Shown piece after piece: positions 48,201-56,831 of a DNA stretch of 64,000 nt. The stretch is from Chondrosia reniformis (Eukaryota; Porifera; Demospongiae; Chondrillida; Chondrillidae). Location of the stretch: NCBI GenBank assembly GCA_947172415.1, contig OX359198.1:4123401-4187400 (forward strand), written 5' to 3'. The position numbers and the translations under genes were made by a program. The notes beneath the pieces are model-generated. The model worked only from the letters and a program-made list of their open reading frames with translations, did no database searches and was not told the origin of the DNA. Positions within the stretch are counted from its first letter, which is position 1. Every line of letters begins with the position of its first letter.

Positions 48201-49845
48201 GGATTAATTGTGCGGTCTTCTAGTCCCATTTCCCAGGCTCCCAATAAAGATGGTTTCATAATAAAGATTAATAAAAAATATTTCAAAAATAACAAGAATA
48301 GCAAAAAAGGAACCAAAAGAAAGGTAGCCAGTGGACATGATACAACCAAGAGATGCAACCCCCCTAAGAAATCAAAACATAGTAGTAGTCCTACAAAAGA
48401 GATCCCAACCACATCAATGGGTGGATCATCTTCGACATTGGTAACTAAAACCATATCTAAAATGACTACATCAAGTGAAATGTTATTTAAAGGGCCTTCC
48501 AGTCTTCCCTTTAAGGACAAGGAACCAGTGAAGGAAGGCATTAAACTGAAAATCAAATCTCATGGAGAACAATTATCGAGTATTTCAACTGCAGGGCAGC
48601 CTCCTTCAAAGGAATTCTTGACCACTTCAAGGAGCAAGAGCACAAAGAGAGCACCTTATGATAAAAGTCCTTCTAAGCTGTCTGCAAAGAAGGCAAAGAA
48701 AACGCCTGCTAAGAATACTAAAAGAATGAAGACAGAAAAGTTGCCTGGTTTAACTGTTAATACTCTTACTGTTAAACAGGTTTCACCACTGGTTATGTCA
48801 AGTAAAAAAGTTAAATCTCCGAGTCTTATTGTTCACACTAATCCTATCCCAGAATCCTCGATAAGGCAATCACCAGGATTAACCATTACTGCTACACCAG
48901 GAACTATCACAAGAAAGAGATCAGAACCTACAACAAAGGCAGGCATTAAGCAATTATACAATCATTCGACTTCTAGCTCAAGTGATGAAGGAGTGTCAGA
49001 TGATGACAGTTCCTCTTTGTCTAGTATAAACCCTACTTCTGACAATGCAGCAGGATTGTAAGTTAAATTGTAATTCTTATGAATGTTGTCAGGCTTTAGA
49101 TATACTTAATTTTCCATTAGATCCGTCACCACTTCTCTTATTACCACTGAACCCCTCCATCCTAAAGTGGAGGTAAGTAAATCTTTAAACTGTGTGCAAT
49201 CACATTATGGTATTGCTTTGCTCTGCAAGTTATTTACGTAGATATGCCATATACGTATTACCATGGTAATGGAGTAATTGTGCAAGCATTCTGCACTGTT
49301 TGAAACATAGTGGCAGCCTATTTATTTGGCCACTTTTTCAGTAAGAAGTGACTTTAGTTCTACAATTATGGATTCTATATTGGTTATGTGACATTGACAC
49401 ACAAGCTTTGGCTTTAAACAGTATGAACCCTCAAGGCTTGGTACTTTTATTTGTCTTCTAAAGTCTAGTGTCCGTATTGTAACAGCTTGGTACCAGGAGT
49501 CCTTTGTGTTTTTACAGTATAATTTGTGTTTTCACAGATGATACCAAATGCTCCTATCCTATACTATTGTCCAATATGCCGTCAACCTGATGATGGAAGA
49601 CCAATGGTTGCATGTGATGCTTGTGAAGACATGTGGTTTCATTGGTAAGTATGACTTAACGGCTTCAGGGAAAGAACTTGATTTTTGCAAGTGTATTTAT
49701 CTAGCTGAAAGGTTGTAAAACAGTGGGCATTATTTTCATTTGTAGGCATTGTGTTGGAATCACAGAGCCACCTTCAGAAGATCAGGAGTGGTTTTGTCCT
49801 GATTGTTTAAAGAAGAAGGGGAAAAAAAGGAAAAGAGCAAAATAG
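27244..49845 (+). CDS. TAF3: Transcription initiation factor TFIID subunit 3 (TAF3), 8 exons, 942 aa
   Basis: Exons: 27244-27409, 33326-33444, 33660-33816, 39202-39336, 47065-49057, 49121-49172, 49538-49644, 49746-49845. All have GT-AG borders and phases that join to 2,829 nt without a stop. Exons 1-2 encode the TAF3 histone fold (MAKEYADKVLKSAVAQLCIL; NMDDLGLAFKTMGIQITDL), which pairs with TAF10 in TFIID. Exon 3 has the conserved IPSYLPPVP. Exon 5 is a 664-residue disordered Ser/Pro/Lys-rich middle with basic runs. Exons 7-8 encode the PHD finger (YYCPICRQPDDGRPMVAC, HWHCVGITEP, EWFCPDC), which in TAF3 reads H3K4me3, then a Lys/Arg tail. Length is near the human protein (929). Introns 1, 3 and 4 (5-8 kb each) are full of repeats. 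Domain order and in-phase joining make the identity very secure. The start is the only Met before the fold. Confidence 0.95.
27410..29700. other. TAF3 intron 1, first part: no other gene seen
   Basis: Ordinary AT-rich intron sequence. Open frames are short, and none shows a recognisable domain or a coherent exon chain. Confidence 0.5.
29740..30660 (+). repeat. Composite dispersed repeat in TAF3 intron 1
   Basis: Several blocks recur elsewhere. GGCCTCCGTTTGTTAGAAAA and the neighbouring GACTATAGAAAACC recur inverted at 31,510-31,640 and 36,130-36,300. TACTGATGAAGACCTCCGGG recurs inverted near 34,795. ACAGTAGAATCTCATAACGA recurs inverted near 34,670. The CAAGTACTACACAGT unit at 30,222-30,420 recurs at 19,815-20,038. 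The ACAGTAGAA...TAACGAA piece resembles a Tigger-type terminus. The segment looks like several repeats stacked together. Confidence 0.7.
30735..31026. repeat. Long perfect palindrome: two 93-bp arms, 24-bp loop
   Basis: 30,817-30,909 and 30,934-31,026 are exact reverse complements over 93 bp, with 30,910-30,933 as loop. The arm begins GAAACAAGAAAGTGATCATA. The left flank (30,735-30,816; AAAAACATTC, GGGATGGCAC, AGTGATTGGCAC) marks it as a member of a dispersed family also at 50,015-50,185, 55,540-55,800 and, inverted, 59,575-59,705. Those copies show only one arm. Confidence 0.95.
31024..31145 (-). repeat. Inverted copy of the CAAGTACTACACAGTG repeat
   Basis: The reverse complement reads TACAATCAAGTACTACACAG then CCAAGTGACTCCTAAAATAA, the block order seen at 19,815-20,038 and 30,222-30,420. 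It starts directly at the right end of the 93-bp palindrome. Confidence 0.75.
31196..31253. repeat. Perfect hairpin, 23-bp arms
   Basis: GATATAACAGGATTTAAGAA (31,196 on) and AGCTTCTTAAATCCTGTTAT (31,231 on) belong to exact 23-bp inverted arms separated by 12 bp. Confidence 0.9.
31480..31850 (-). repeat. Dispersed repeats in TAF3 intron 1
   Basis: 31,500-31,690 (TCTATAGTCCTATGGCATTT, GGAGGCCTATACCC, CTTTATGATA) is shared with 36,130-36,370 and is inverted relative to 29,740-29,930. 31,700-31,845 is the inverted copy of 8,686-8,870. Confidence 0.7.
31851..33325. other. TAF3 intron 1, last part: no other gene seen
   Basis: AT-rich intron. Minus-strand frames at 32,593-32,988 and 33,004-33,261 carry no recognised domain and are not supported as genes. 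Confidence 0.45.
33817..35394. other. TAF3 intron 3, first part: repeats, no gene
   Basis: The stretch contains an inverted copy of the composite repeat at 34,510-34,900 (TTTCAAAGCCTGCAACAGTG, TCACTGTGTAGTGTACTTGA, TTTCGTTATGAGATTCTACT, CCCGGAGGTCTTCATCAGTA). No coding region is recognised. Confidence 0.6.
35395..35953 (+). pseudogene. hAT-type transposase fragment (TTF-zinc-finger/DUF4371 part)
   Basis: On the plus strand, in changing frames, are remnants of a TTF/ZMYM-type zinc finger region (SWFIMMSKR, CHVWVQAL, FTIAGFCN). A good stretch follows: NRQCLLKILSNLHFLGRQGI, ALRGDGNESDSNFVQLLKLY, GNDDPRIETCLQCKMDKYIS. This is the start of the DUF4371 segment of hAT-like transposases and their ZMYM5/6-type relatives. 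Similarity stops near 35,890, and the catalytic and dimerisation parts are absent. It lies in TAF3 intron 3, sense orientation. Confidence 0.75.
36130..36370 (-). repeat. Dispersed repeat in TAF3 intron 3
   Basis: Blocks TCCTATGGCATTTTATATGC, AATGGAGGCCTAAATAAAAA and CTTTATGATAATATGCC are shared with 31,500-31,690 and inverted at 29,740-29,930. Confidence 0.7.
36495..36731 (+). pseudogene. C-terminal fragment of a DDE_Tnp_4 (ISL2EU/Harbinger-like) transposase
   Basis: The frame reads DKKQLSTIAVEAAHKLSRVC, IHLDRVIAVLKQKYTIFQ, ATLPIIA, and ends in a Cys-rich CALCNCCESVVPF. This is the usual end of DDE_Tnp_4 transposases (KKQLS...R.HVERVIGxLKxKY...ALCNLxxSVVPF), including the final catalytic-domain helix. 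Only this end is present. It may belong to the same family as the THAP fragments at 9,450 and 25,700, which carry the opposite end. Confidence 0.8.
37219..37990 (-). pseudogene. SWIM-YqaJ family gene copy 1, broken
   Basis: The minus strand carries a SWIM zinc-finger region (HPWVAAQTNGTISCALCTCM, about 37,860), broken right after the CxC pair. A linker follows (PAILSIIPKHSDKYVVQHGL), then the opening of a YqaJ-type nuclease domain (SISPEQARGIELSTSRQALP, DWFWYRTGHVTASPFQSSFQ, TDPVKTSISIIKA, about 37,400-37,270). SWIM-plus-YqaJ proteins occur in many copies in invertebrate genomes. YqaJ is an exonuclease/recombinase fold first known from phage. Here it is antisense in TAF3 intron 3 with frame breaks, so it is not functional. 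Confidence 0.7.
37991..39201. other. TAF3 intron 3, last part: no gene seen
   Basis: No supported coding region; AT-rich intron sequence before exon 4. Confidence 0.5.
39337..40990. other. TAF3 intron 4, first part: no gene seen
   Basis: AT-rich intron with a TATATA-rich patch near 40,570-40,615. A short minus-strand frame at 40,541-40,753 could be trailing sequence of the adjacent YqaJ pseudogene but has no recognised motif. Confidence 0.45.
40990..42720 (-). pseudogene. SAP-SWIM-YqaJ family gene copy 2, broken
   Basis: On the minus strand, in order: a SAP-like helix pair (KVTGNKAELIKQLVTHWE, about 42,690); a conserved pre-SWIM segment (SDRLVKNVWLNKVL, IVRGYYHSSLKA); a SWIM finger (GAQCKCFAGKRETWSHVAAL, about 42,260), in which the second Cys of the CxH pair is Trp; a linker; and the YqaJ domain (YVSANLPQLQWGKENEARAR-like region about 41,520, then LKRTSPYYMQVHGEMPI about 41,230). 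This is the most complete of the three copies in TAF3. Several stops and frameshifts make it a pseudogene. A plus-strand Tigger begins directly at its 5' side (42,796). Confidence 0.7.
42796..44681 (+). pseudogene. Second Tigger/Jerky-like transposase, broken and split by a MITE
   Basis: From ATG 42,796 the plus strand reads MSEPASK, a stop, then LKICELLKSGTSYAVIGEHN (pipsqueak-type HTH). The CENP-B-type HTH follows (FQWRFCKRHGIKQLSIQG, about 43,165) and the DDE core (LPLHFIGKA, then AWMSSQIFSSWFRD-like about 43,390, LLILDNCSTHP about 43,500). After the 445-bp MITE at 43,727-44,171 the frame resumes in VIEKVSLAWEEITPTAIK, then an acidic tail and the family ending KKRQSTLTQTNITSYFK. Frameshifts near 43,380 and 44,270, and stops near 42,815-42,960 and 43,590, inactivate it. 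Confidence 0.88.
43727..44171. mobile_element. Tigger-derived MITE nested in the Tigger transposase
   Basis: A 445-bp non-coding element begins CAGTGGAACCTGCCTAATGC and ends with the reverse complement of CAGTGGAACCTGAGTAAGCG. It is flanked by TA at 43,725-43,726 and 44,172-44,173. The subterminal GGTGACCGC(T/A) motif is repeated inside. Taking out the element and one TA leaves the host reading frame continuous at this point. Confidence 0.92.
44842..44867 (+). repeat. Tigger-like 3' terminal repeat
   Basis: The reverse complement reads TACAGTACTTCCTCGGTTAT, resembling pogo/Tigger termini. It lies 160 bp after the transposase stop, as expected for the 3' end of the element. No matching 5' end was found upstream of 42,796. 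Confidence 0.55.
44921..45824 (-). pseudogene. SAP-SWIM family gene copy 3, broken
   Basis: The minus strand opens MKIKSALKKLCYEISVDRTD and a SAP-like segment (FKTLCKELHVRVSGATKAEL, about 45,700). In another frame it then gives the end of a SWIM finger (WGKACSHAAALLFNLDHLK, about 45,520) and a conserved following stretch (CTGALQQWLVPAKC, PVQDIGFSKSEYGKHTK, about 45,430-45,350). The part between SAP and SWIM is deleted, and the YqaJ domain is not recognised, although a 116-codon frame of unknown nature follows (45,271-44,921). It has the same orientation as copies 1 and 2. Confidence 0.6.
45825..46611. other. TAF3 intron 4: no gene seen
   Basis: AT-rich intron; no supported coding sequence or repeat structure. 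Confidence 0.5.
46612..46981. mobile_element. MITE, probably hAT-type, ACCGTATTTGTC termini
   Basis: A 370-bp non-coding element starts ACCGTATTTGTC and ends GACAAATATGGT. It is flanked by ACGTACAT on the left and ATGTACAT on the right, an 8-bp duplication with one mismatch. Inside the right half AGAAGCTGGGTCT (46,880) and AGACCCAGCTTCT (46,952) form a further inverted pair. It ends 83 bp before TAF3 exon 5. Confidence 0.7.
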
Positions 49846-50603
49846 ATCATTTATACATACAGTATGTTAACGTGACTTTAAGTGATGTATTATCTAAGGT
49901 GTTTTTGTATATGCACATTGAAACTCACTGACACCTAGCAGTATTTGCATACACTTTTTCTGTGTAGTTTGGTACGTACCTCATACTACTTCTAGCTTGA
50001 CTGTGTTTATAAATTTAAATAAAAACATTCAAAAAGGGATGGCTGTACCTAGAAGCAATGACTGGAGAGGTATTGAAACAAGACAGCGATCATATGGTAA
50101 GGCTACAACTAACCATACAGAAATCACATACTGAAAATTTATCATACAGACATCTCTTCTATGCTTAGGTTCATAATGGTATAATTATATCAGTCTTTCG
50201 ACCGAAATAATTCAAATCCTCCTATTTTTCATTTAGATGATAGGGATTACTTCTACATATATAACTGAGCCAAGTTTATCTTTGAGATGCATGATTCATC
50301 TTTTAGACATTTGGGAATTTTTAGGAATCGGTCAGTCACTCCGTTGCTGAATAAGGCCATCAGGGTTGAAACATCTGAATCCCAACAGAATCAACTGTCT
50401 TTAGATGCTAAAAAGGCTAAAAGATGAACCATCTCAAAAGACAGTGTTGGTTAGAGCGATACATAGGAACAGTGAAGATTTATTACACATGCACGAATAC
50501 AACAATTTAAAAACTCCTTTACTATATACATACATAAGCATAATATAAAGCCTAACCAATTCAAACAAGTTAATAAATCATGCAGTAGTCTACGTATGTT
50601 CCT
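49846..50603. other. Convergent intergenic region of TAF3 and the deoxynucleoside kinase
   Basis: No gene. 50,015-50,185 is a diverged copy of the palindrome-associated repeat of intron 1 (AAAAACATTC, GGGATGGC, GATCATATGGTAAGGCT). An AATAAA on the plus strand at 50,018-50,023 falls inside it. On the minus strand AATAAA occurs at 50,484-50,479, 120 bp past the kinase stop. Confidence 0.65.
50479..50484 (-). promoter_or_regulatory. Likely polyadenylation signal of the kinase gene
   Basis: A canonical AATAAA on the minus strand 120 bp downstream of the stop codon at 50,604. Cleavage was not observed. Confidence 0.45.
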
Positions 50604-53346
50604 TCATAGATAAGCCAATATTTTGTTTGTAACTTTTTTGTATAGTTCTTTGTCTTCAAAACAATCACTATTCCCATCAATAATCTGTAGCATAAAATGG
50701 TAAATATAAATGCAGAGGGTTTACATTAGAAAATATCATGAGGGGGTAAGATACAGTATAGAAAGAATTTGAGGGGCAAGATACAGTATAGAAAGAATTT
50801 GAGGGGGCAATTGCAACCTACTTCAATAAGTTTGTTTACAATAAAACTGACAATGTGATTTTCTCCAAAGTGAGCAATGCCCCTGTCCCCAACCCTCTAA
50901 AGAAACCCTAAAATGATCTGCAGGTGGTGGCAGTAGAAACTATGTACAGTCAACGTTTAATTGGTATGCTGTGGGGAGATATCCCCATTAAGAAGTAGCC
51001 CTATTTACCCACATCTAATGGCTATAATTGCTACTATAAGCTGTAGTAAAAACGCTGTGTACAATTGGCATTCAAGTACACCATCAATTTATTTTACTAG
51101 TAATGCTTGCATGAGTTGGATCAGGCAACTTCAACTCCCACACAAACTTAACCTTTTCCTAAAGTGACAGATAGCCATGAGCCTGCTTGTATAGACACTC
51201 ATATGTGTACATAGATCAATACAAGCTATACGTTCATGCTAGTCAGTCAAAATGGGTGGGCAGACCAGCCAAAAGTAGTCAATACCACTTTGTATGGTAT
51301 GACATAGTTCTAATTACTGAATAGACATCCCATTTAAAAGGCAAGTTCTTGATGTAAAAAAAGTTTCCATTAATATCTCCAGTTTAACCATGAATCCCCA
51401 TAATCAAGTCCTGATTAACCAGCTTCTACTGTACCACTTAGATTAAATGTCCCTTAAAACACTTTTATACCTGACTGCTTTGAAAGGTCATGCACGTTCC
51501 TTGGTAGATAGCATTGTCCACTGACTTAAGCATATACATATTCTAATCTTGTATGGATAGGGCACATGAGTGTGTGTACATATATATGGCTAATGCATGC
51601 AACCAACTGACCAGAACAGGAATGTCACCATGCCAAGCCCAATTAATAGGATTTCCCAGCCACTGCTCATATCTTTTATGAAGTGAATCCAAATACTCCT
51701 ACAGAAATAATCAGTCAACAAAATAGCAAGTTCAGTGATGCCAGAATAATGTCAAAGGGCAATTATTACAGAAGAGAAAGCTGCCAAACGCATCTGATGA
51801 GATACATATGTACATACATAGAAACAATCACTAATATATGATACTAACTAGAGTTACTGGCTTCTCTTCAGTTCTGGAACGCTGTTGGATCCTCTTGAGA
51901 CAGGTTTCTGGTGTTGTATACAAATACACTACAATTTAATGGAAGTTTAACTTAATTCTCTATGTTATAAGCTATTATCACATGTAATGGTTGAATTTCA
52001 GGTAGACATTTAATGAAACAACAGTATAGTTACATAAGGCTTGCATTATACACAGACACTCTTTTAAGTAGATAATTGTCAAACTTAATAAAAAAATACT
52101 ACAAAATACATCACCCATTATATTATATATTATGTTATATGTAGCCTACTATAACGTACGTACGTAGGTAACCTTAAAAGTTCAAAATAGGTTGACTTAG
52201 TAAACATATATACACATTCCTTAGCTTCATAGACATAACTATAGACATTTTAACCATAATTTCTGGACTGTTCATAAAATTTGACCTCAAATTACTTGCC
52301 CACTTTTTGGACTCATGTGCAGTCATAATCTTAATGATTCTGAACACTAAATTATCTTCAAATTATAAGGAATGACAGAGAAGCTGTTAATTTAAGCTTC
52401 CCAAAGCAGCCATGTGCATTTAAGTATGTACAAAGTAAGTTTTTACGTATATGAAACAATTAGGTTAATTGGGATATTGTGCATTAGCAGAACATGTTGA
52501 GTTAATTTATACAAAATGCATGTTGAAGGTATATAAACATAGTACATGTCACGTCCATGTGCTGTGAATTGGTAAAGGCAAAAGATTGTATGCTGTGTAA
52601 CTCACCAATCAAATCCAGTTTTGGGGGCTGTTTATCCACAATGTATCGATACCATGCACAGTATGCACTATACTCTGAATCACTGATTATGTGACTGAGA
52701 AAATGAATACAATTACCATAACACTATATACAATGATTATTTACAAGGTGTCCCTTTAAGTTGGTTAAAATTTAAGGGTAAGGAATGTAAAAAAATCTAT
52801 GTACATGCTCTAGGAAAGTTAGCTAGTGTATATCATTAATACCAGTCAGCCCATGCAAGGTACTAACTTTTTATGAAGGTTTTCAACAAAACAGTATCGA
52901 GCACTGAATATGCTTCTCTCCATAAAAGAAATTGGGTAAACCTGCTCTCTTTGGTGTTGCTTCATCATTGTCAACAATACGTATGATTGGAAGAGGTAAC
53001 CCCATCGTTTAGGATCCTCATACATTTTAGCCTATTAAATTATTGGTAAGTTTTACTGAAGAAAAACGTTGATCAACAATGAAAACCTACAATGAGATTA
53101 TTTCCATCTAAATCTTGCCATTCGTCTAATGGCTCGTATATTGCTTCGATATTCTTCTGGTTCGCTAGATAACACAAGAGGCTACTTTTACCGCTAGCAA
53201 TATTCCCTTCAATAGAAATCTGCATAAAACAATTAGTCAAGTATTAACTGAACATCATGGCGTAAAATAAATTTTAGACATATGTCTACCTTCAACTTTC
53301 TTTCACATGATTTATCTTCCCTCTTGACATCGGAATGGCCCAGCAT
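50604..53346 (-). CDS. TK2: Deoxynucleoside kinase, TK2/dNK type, 7 exons, 228 aa
   Basis: Exons in coding order: 53346-53290, 53219-53091, 53031-52868, 52694-52606, 51928-51849, 51698-51612, 50684-50604. All have GT-AG borders, and the phases sum to 687 nt with one terminal stop. It phosphorylates deoxynucleosides in the salvage pathway. The P-loop is [13 protein letters not shown], followed by [14 protein letters not shown] (substrate-binding Glu and Trp region). [16 protein letters not shown], then [17 protein letters not shown], holds the ERS motif of the TK2/insect dNK branch. [19 protein letters not shown] holds the Arg-rich [17 protein letters not shown] precedes the C-terminal strand. 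Only 18 residues precede the P-loop, so no long mitochondrial presequence is encoded from this Met; an upstream start cannot be excluded. It is divergent from the CARD gene. Confidence 0.93.
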
Positions 53347-53451
53347 TTCGCTCTAAAATTAACTTCAAACCGCGCGCGCGTCTGTGTATTATCACGTGCC
53401 AAAACGTTGAGTCCCCCGCTTGAACCATGGGAAAACCCCTTCAGAATTAAA
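53347..53451. promoter_or_regulatory. Short shared promoter between kinase (-) and CARD gene (+)
   Basis: Only 105 bp separate the two proposed start codons. The stretch contains a CG run (CCGCGCGCGCGT, about 53,370-53,381) that is unusual in this AT-rich window, and the palindrome CACGTG at 53,393-53,398, an E-box. No TATA box is evident. Bidirectional use is inferred from the spacing. If translation of the CARD gene began further upstream (53,335), the two coding regions would overlap. Confidence 0.6.
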
Positions 53452-55136
53452 ATGTCTTCGGAGATCAGTGAGACGATTAGAAAGCTTTACTGTAAATTGG
53501 AAGTGGAACTGAATGCGTCAGAAATATCAGGGAAATTACTATCGAATGGTCTTATTGGGACTTTTCTTCAAGAAGATATAGCATGCAAGCCTCATAAAGT
53601 GGATAAAAATCGACTTCTCCTGGATCACCTGCAACTTTTCGATGAGAAGCACCTTAGAAAATTCTGTGATGTTCTTTCCACTTGTAACCCACCGAAAGGC
53701 CTTCAGTTGGCCCAACTAATAAGTGATACTTTAGATGAAGAAAAAGGTAAGTGAGTTGTTTCAACTATGTGTGACCTTTGATATATTGATAATTTAAAGG
53801 GTCACTGAATGATCTACAATAAGCTGTTCATGTTGGAAGGTAGCTAGACTGAAGGGAACCTAATAATTATGTTAATCATTGTAGGAAATTCAACATTTAT
53901 TTCAACTATTTGATGTGTATCTTTATATGTTCCACAAGCATTATATTTTGTAGTTTATTGGAATTCTTCAGAAATACGCAACTCCTTGTGTATGTATAAT
54001 AGTTATCTCAGGTACTAGCTCATAATATAGCTTCAATCATCTCTATATAGTTATAGATCAAACCTTTGGCTAGGATAGCTAAACATTTTCAGCCAAAAGT
54101 GCTCCGTGCAATAAATTTTGAGTATTAGTCTTGAAATAGGACCAATTTTGGTGTCACAAAAGAACTCTGTTTGGATCACAACATGATTAATTATGGTTCA
54201 GTGAGACCGGATGGGCCACCTTGGATCACTCAGTATGGTTCAACTGAGCAGTATTGTCCAAATTGACTGTATTGGGTCACTAAACATAGTGCAAGTTGAC
54301 TGTGTTTGGTCCTCAGAATTGTGGTCCAACTCAGTTTATGGGACTATATTGAATTCCGCTCAGTTGGTCACTAAACTTGGTCCATTTGGGATATATTGGG
54401 TAACTATAAACATGTCCTAGTTGAGTTGTGTTAAATTTCCAAAATATGGTCCCAGGCATTCAAACAGTTCAACTGGAATGTGTTTTGGTGACCCAAGTGT
54501 AATACATTTAGTAATCCTATTTGAATACAGTCTAATTAGAGTACATTTAGTGACATAGTGAGCCAACTTGAGCATGTTTATGGATCTAATGCAGTCCGAT
54601 TGGACCACATTTAGAGATTCAAAATGGTCAGCCTGGAGTTTGTTGCAAAATATGTTAACATAATGTAGCATTACAGCCCCAACAATCCAGGGTGGTATCA
54701 AAGAATGGTTTACAACTATACCATTTTCAGGATATTCCTTTCAAGCACATCATATATTTTACTCAAGATTGCATTATATGTATGTGTAATGAGAACAGAC
54801 TTATGATACTGTCAATTGCATTTGTATATAGGTATCCCCAGATCAAGAGTATATCCATTGCCAGATATGCAACAGCCACAGCTGTATGTAATGACACCAT
54901 CCTCTTCATGTAAGCATGTTGATTATATACTTGACACATATGTGAAAGAATGAAAGATTTGTTCAACATAATGGAATACTGTAGACTGCCTTTTAATTGC
55001 GTTGTTAAATTATTGCGTTTTGCTGCATTGCAAGCTGATTGCAGTTCAAAGATGAACACTTTTCAGCAATGTCACTTTCTTCACAGCTTTGTTGGCTTCT
55101 GGCCTGTATCTTGTGCTATTAGCCTTGGTGCTATAA
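53452..55136 (+). CDS. CARD protein with C-terminal hydrophobic tail, 3 exons, 140 aa
   Basis: Exons: 53452-53746, 54832-54909, 55087-55136; GT-AG borders, phases 1 and 1, total 423 nt with a terminal TAA. Exon 1 encodes a six-helix death-fold domain that looks like a CARD (ISGKLLSNGLIGTFLQEDIA, NRLLLDHLQLFDEKHLRKFC, LQLAQLISDTL). Exon 2 is a short Pro/Gln-rich linker (PLPDMQQPQLYVMTPSSS). Exon 3 adds LLASGLYLVLLALVL and a stop, a hydrophobic segment at the extreme C-terminus like a tail anchor. CARD plus a C-terminal anchor recalls MAVS, but there is no sequence evidence for orthology. An alternative frame through exons 2-3 is also open but does not fit the phase of exon 1. Function unknown; death-fold signalling is inference. 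Confidence 0.65.
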
Positions 55137-56339
55137 GTGTTGGCAGTTGCTATGGCTTAAAGAAGCCATCAAGGTTTGTACTTGTATTGATGCATGTTTA
55201 CAGACTCCTTTCACATGAATAATCCATTAATGATATCATAAAGTGATAAGTAACCGATAATAAAATAGCTGATAACTTTAAAATTTCACAATTCGCAATT
55301 GTTTGGCAGTCGCAATTAAAAGGCAGTTTGCGGTAGTAGTAGTTATTTAACTTCTTAGACATCCTGCAGATTCATTTGCTCAGAGCGTTTACATAAACGT
55401 ATTTGTTAAGCATCTTACGTATGATAAATTAGCTAACTAGTGATTGTACTATTGATAAAAAAAATTGCCACTCTAGAGCATTACTGTACGGTTTTACCAT
55501 TCACCTGAAAGAATTTGTATGAAAAAATATATATTAAACATTTATAAAATATGAGGTTAGAAGAAGGGATGGCCGTGCCTGCAACAGTGACTGGCACATT
55601 GGGAAAAAAATATCTAGACTAGACAATGATCATGTGGGAAGGCTAATCACACATGAGTGGCATATTGAAACTTGATCATATACATCACTTCTGTGATTGG
55701 GTGCATCATGATATATAGCTGAATTAAGGATGATGTACCGGTCACTTTCACAAGCACTGCCATATACCTACTTTTAACTTGATTTTATAAATACTTTTAC
55801 TCTCACTTTCTCGTTAGTAGTACCAACAGTACTATTTGTTAAAGGTTTTGCTGACGAAACTTGAAATAGCATTGCAGTCAATTAAAGAGAAAGTAGATAA
55901 GCAAGAGCTCATAATAAAAAACTGGCATCCGAAAATGTCCCAAATTTCGCTGCCCATTTTCAGCTAGATGTAACATGCTTTGGGTAGAGTATGTTCAAAC
56001 CTTAGGTAGCCAATTTCCTAGTTCAGAAAAATAATGACGATTTAATACTTGTATATGCCTGTGTCACTTAGCATGTTTGCGCTACCTCATTTGACAATAG
56101 AAGTAATTTTGAAATTGGGCCCATTCTGTTTAGCGACTTTGCGAATTTTAAGAGCATCGAAACATGTTTTAATAATTAGCAAGTGTATATAGCTACAAAT
56201 AGTCAAACATATCCAAGAATTGTTGTTGATTTATTAGGTGTTAACTGAAAATACATTGAATATTTTGTGAAGTTTTTGGCCCCTATATTGTTTTCAGAAA
56301 TTATGTTAACGTATGGCTTCCTGTTCGTAACCTTGTATA
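55137..56339. other. Intergenic, with one dispersed repeat
   Basis: No gene recognised. AATAAA at 55,259-55,264 lies 123 bp after the CARD gene stop and may be its poly(A) signal. 55,540-55,800 is a copy of the palindrome-associated repeat (GGGATGGCCGTGCCTGCAAC, AGTGACTGGCACATT, CATCACTTCTGTGATTGGGT). Confidence 0.6.
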
Positions 56340-56831
56340 CAGTGAAACCTCTCAATAACGGACAAGTTGGTGCAAAGAGACTTGTCCACTATTCGGAGGT
56401 TGTCCTTTACTGGGAGGTTTTCATAATAAACGCTTTATATCTGTATACAATGCTATCTGAAACGGGTTCAGCCGTACGTACGTTACTTCGTTAGTACATT
56501 CAAGATAAGTCGATAGGACGCTTTACTTTGTTAACAGCTCCATCAATACTCGGTGAGAGGCGTCCCTCGTTACGTACGGAAATCGTTCAGTTTTATCTGA
56601 CTGCAACCGTAGCTAGAAAAGGCCCTCTTTGTCCGTTAAAAGAGCTTTTTTGTATTACAAAACGTCCTTGGGATCGGGCAGAGTGTCCGTTATCCGGAAT
56701 TCGGAGGTTGTCCGCTATTCGGGAGTTGCTAATGTACTAATCATATACAAAAATAGGTTGGTACATTGCATGCTGTCCGTTATACGGAGGCTGTCCGCTA
56801 TTGGGAGTGTCCGTTAATAAAGGTTTTACTG
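56340..56831. mobile_element. Tigger-type MITE, 492 bp
   Basis: The element begins CAGTGAAACCTCTCAATAAC and ends with the reverse complement of CAGTAAAACCTTTATTAACG. TA flanks it on both sides (56,338-56,339 and 56,832-56,833). Repeated (T)TGTCCGYTAT(T/A)CGGAGG motifs fill both subterminal regions. It has no transposase. It belongs to the same superfamily as the MITE at 43,727-44,171 but a different subfamily. Confidence 0.9.

Noticed and set aside
48044..48556. 170-codon minus-strand open frame, hydrophobic
   Set aside because: It is antisense to TAF3 exon 5, whose Lys/Ser-rich sense codons give Leu/Phe/Ser-rich antisense; no independent support.
47055..49061. 668-codon frame as a stand-alone gene
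   Set aside because: It is exon 5 of TAF3: both ends have splice sites in the phase needed by the flanking exons.
53335..53451. Upstream start of the CARD gene at the ATG near 53,335
   Set aside because: It would overlap the kinase start codon on the other strand and add an Arg-rich, unrelated leader; the ATG at 53,452 begins directly at the domain.
54832..55165. Alternative frame through CARD exons 2-3 (ARYATATAVCNDTILF, VGFWPVSCAISLGAISVG)
   Set aside because: It is open and hydrophobic and its internal phases match, but exon 1 ends in phase 1 and can only enter the other frame. Kept in mind as a possible separate transcript.
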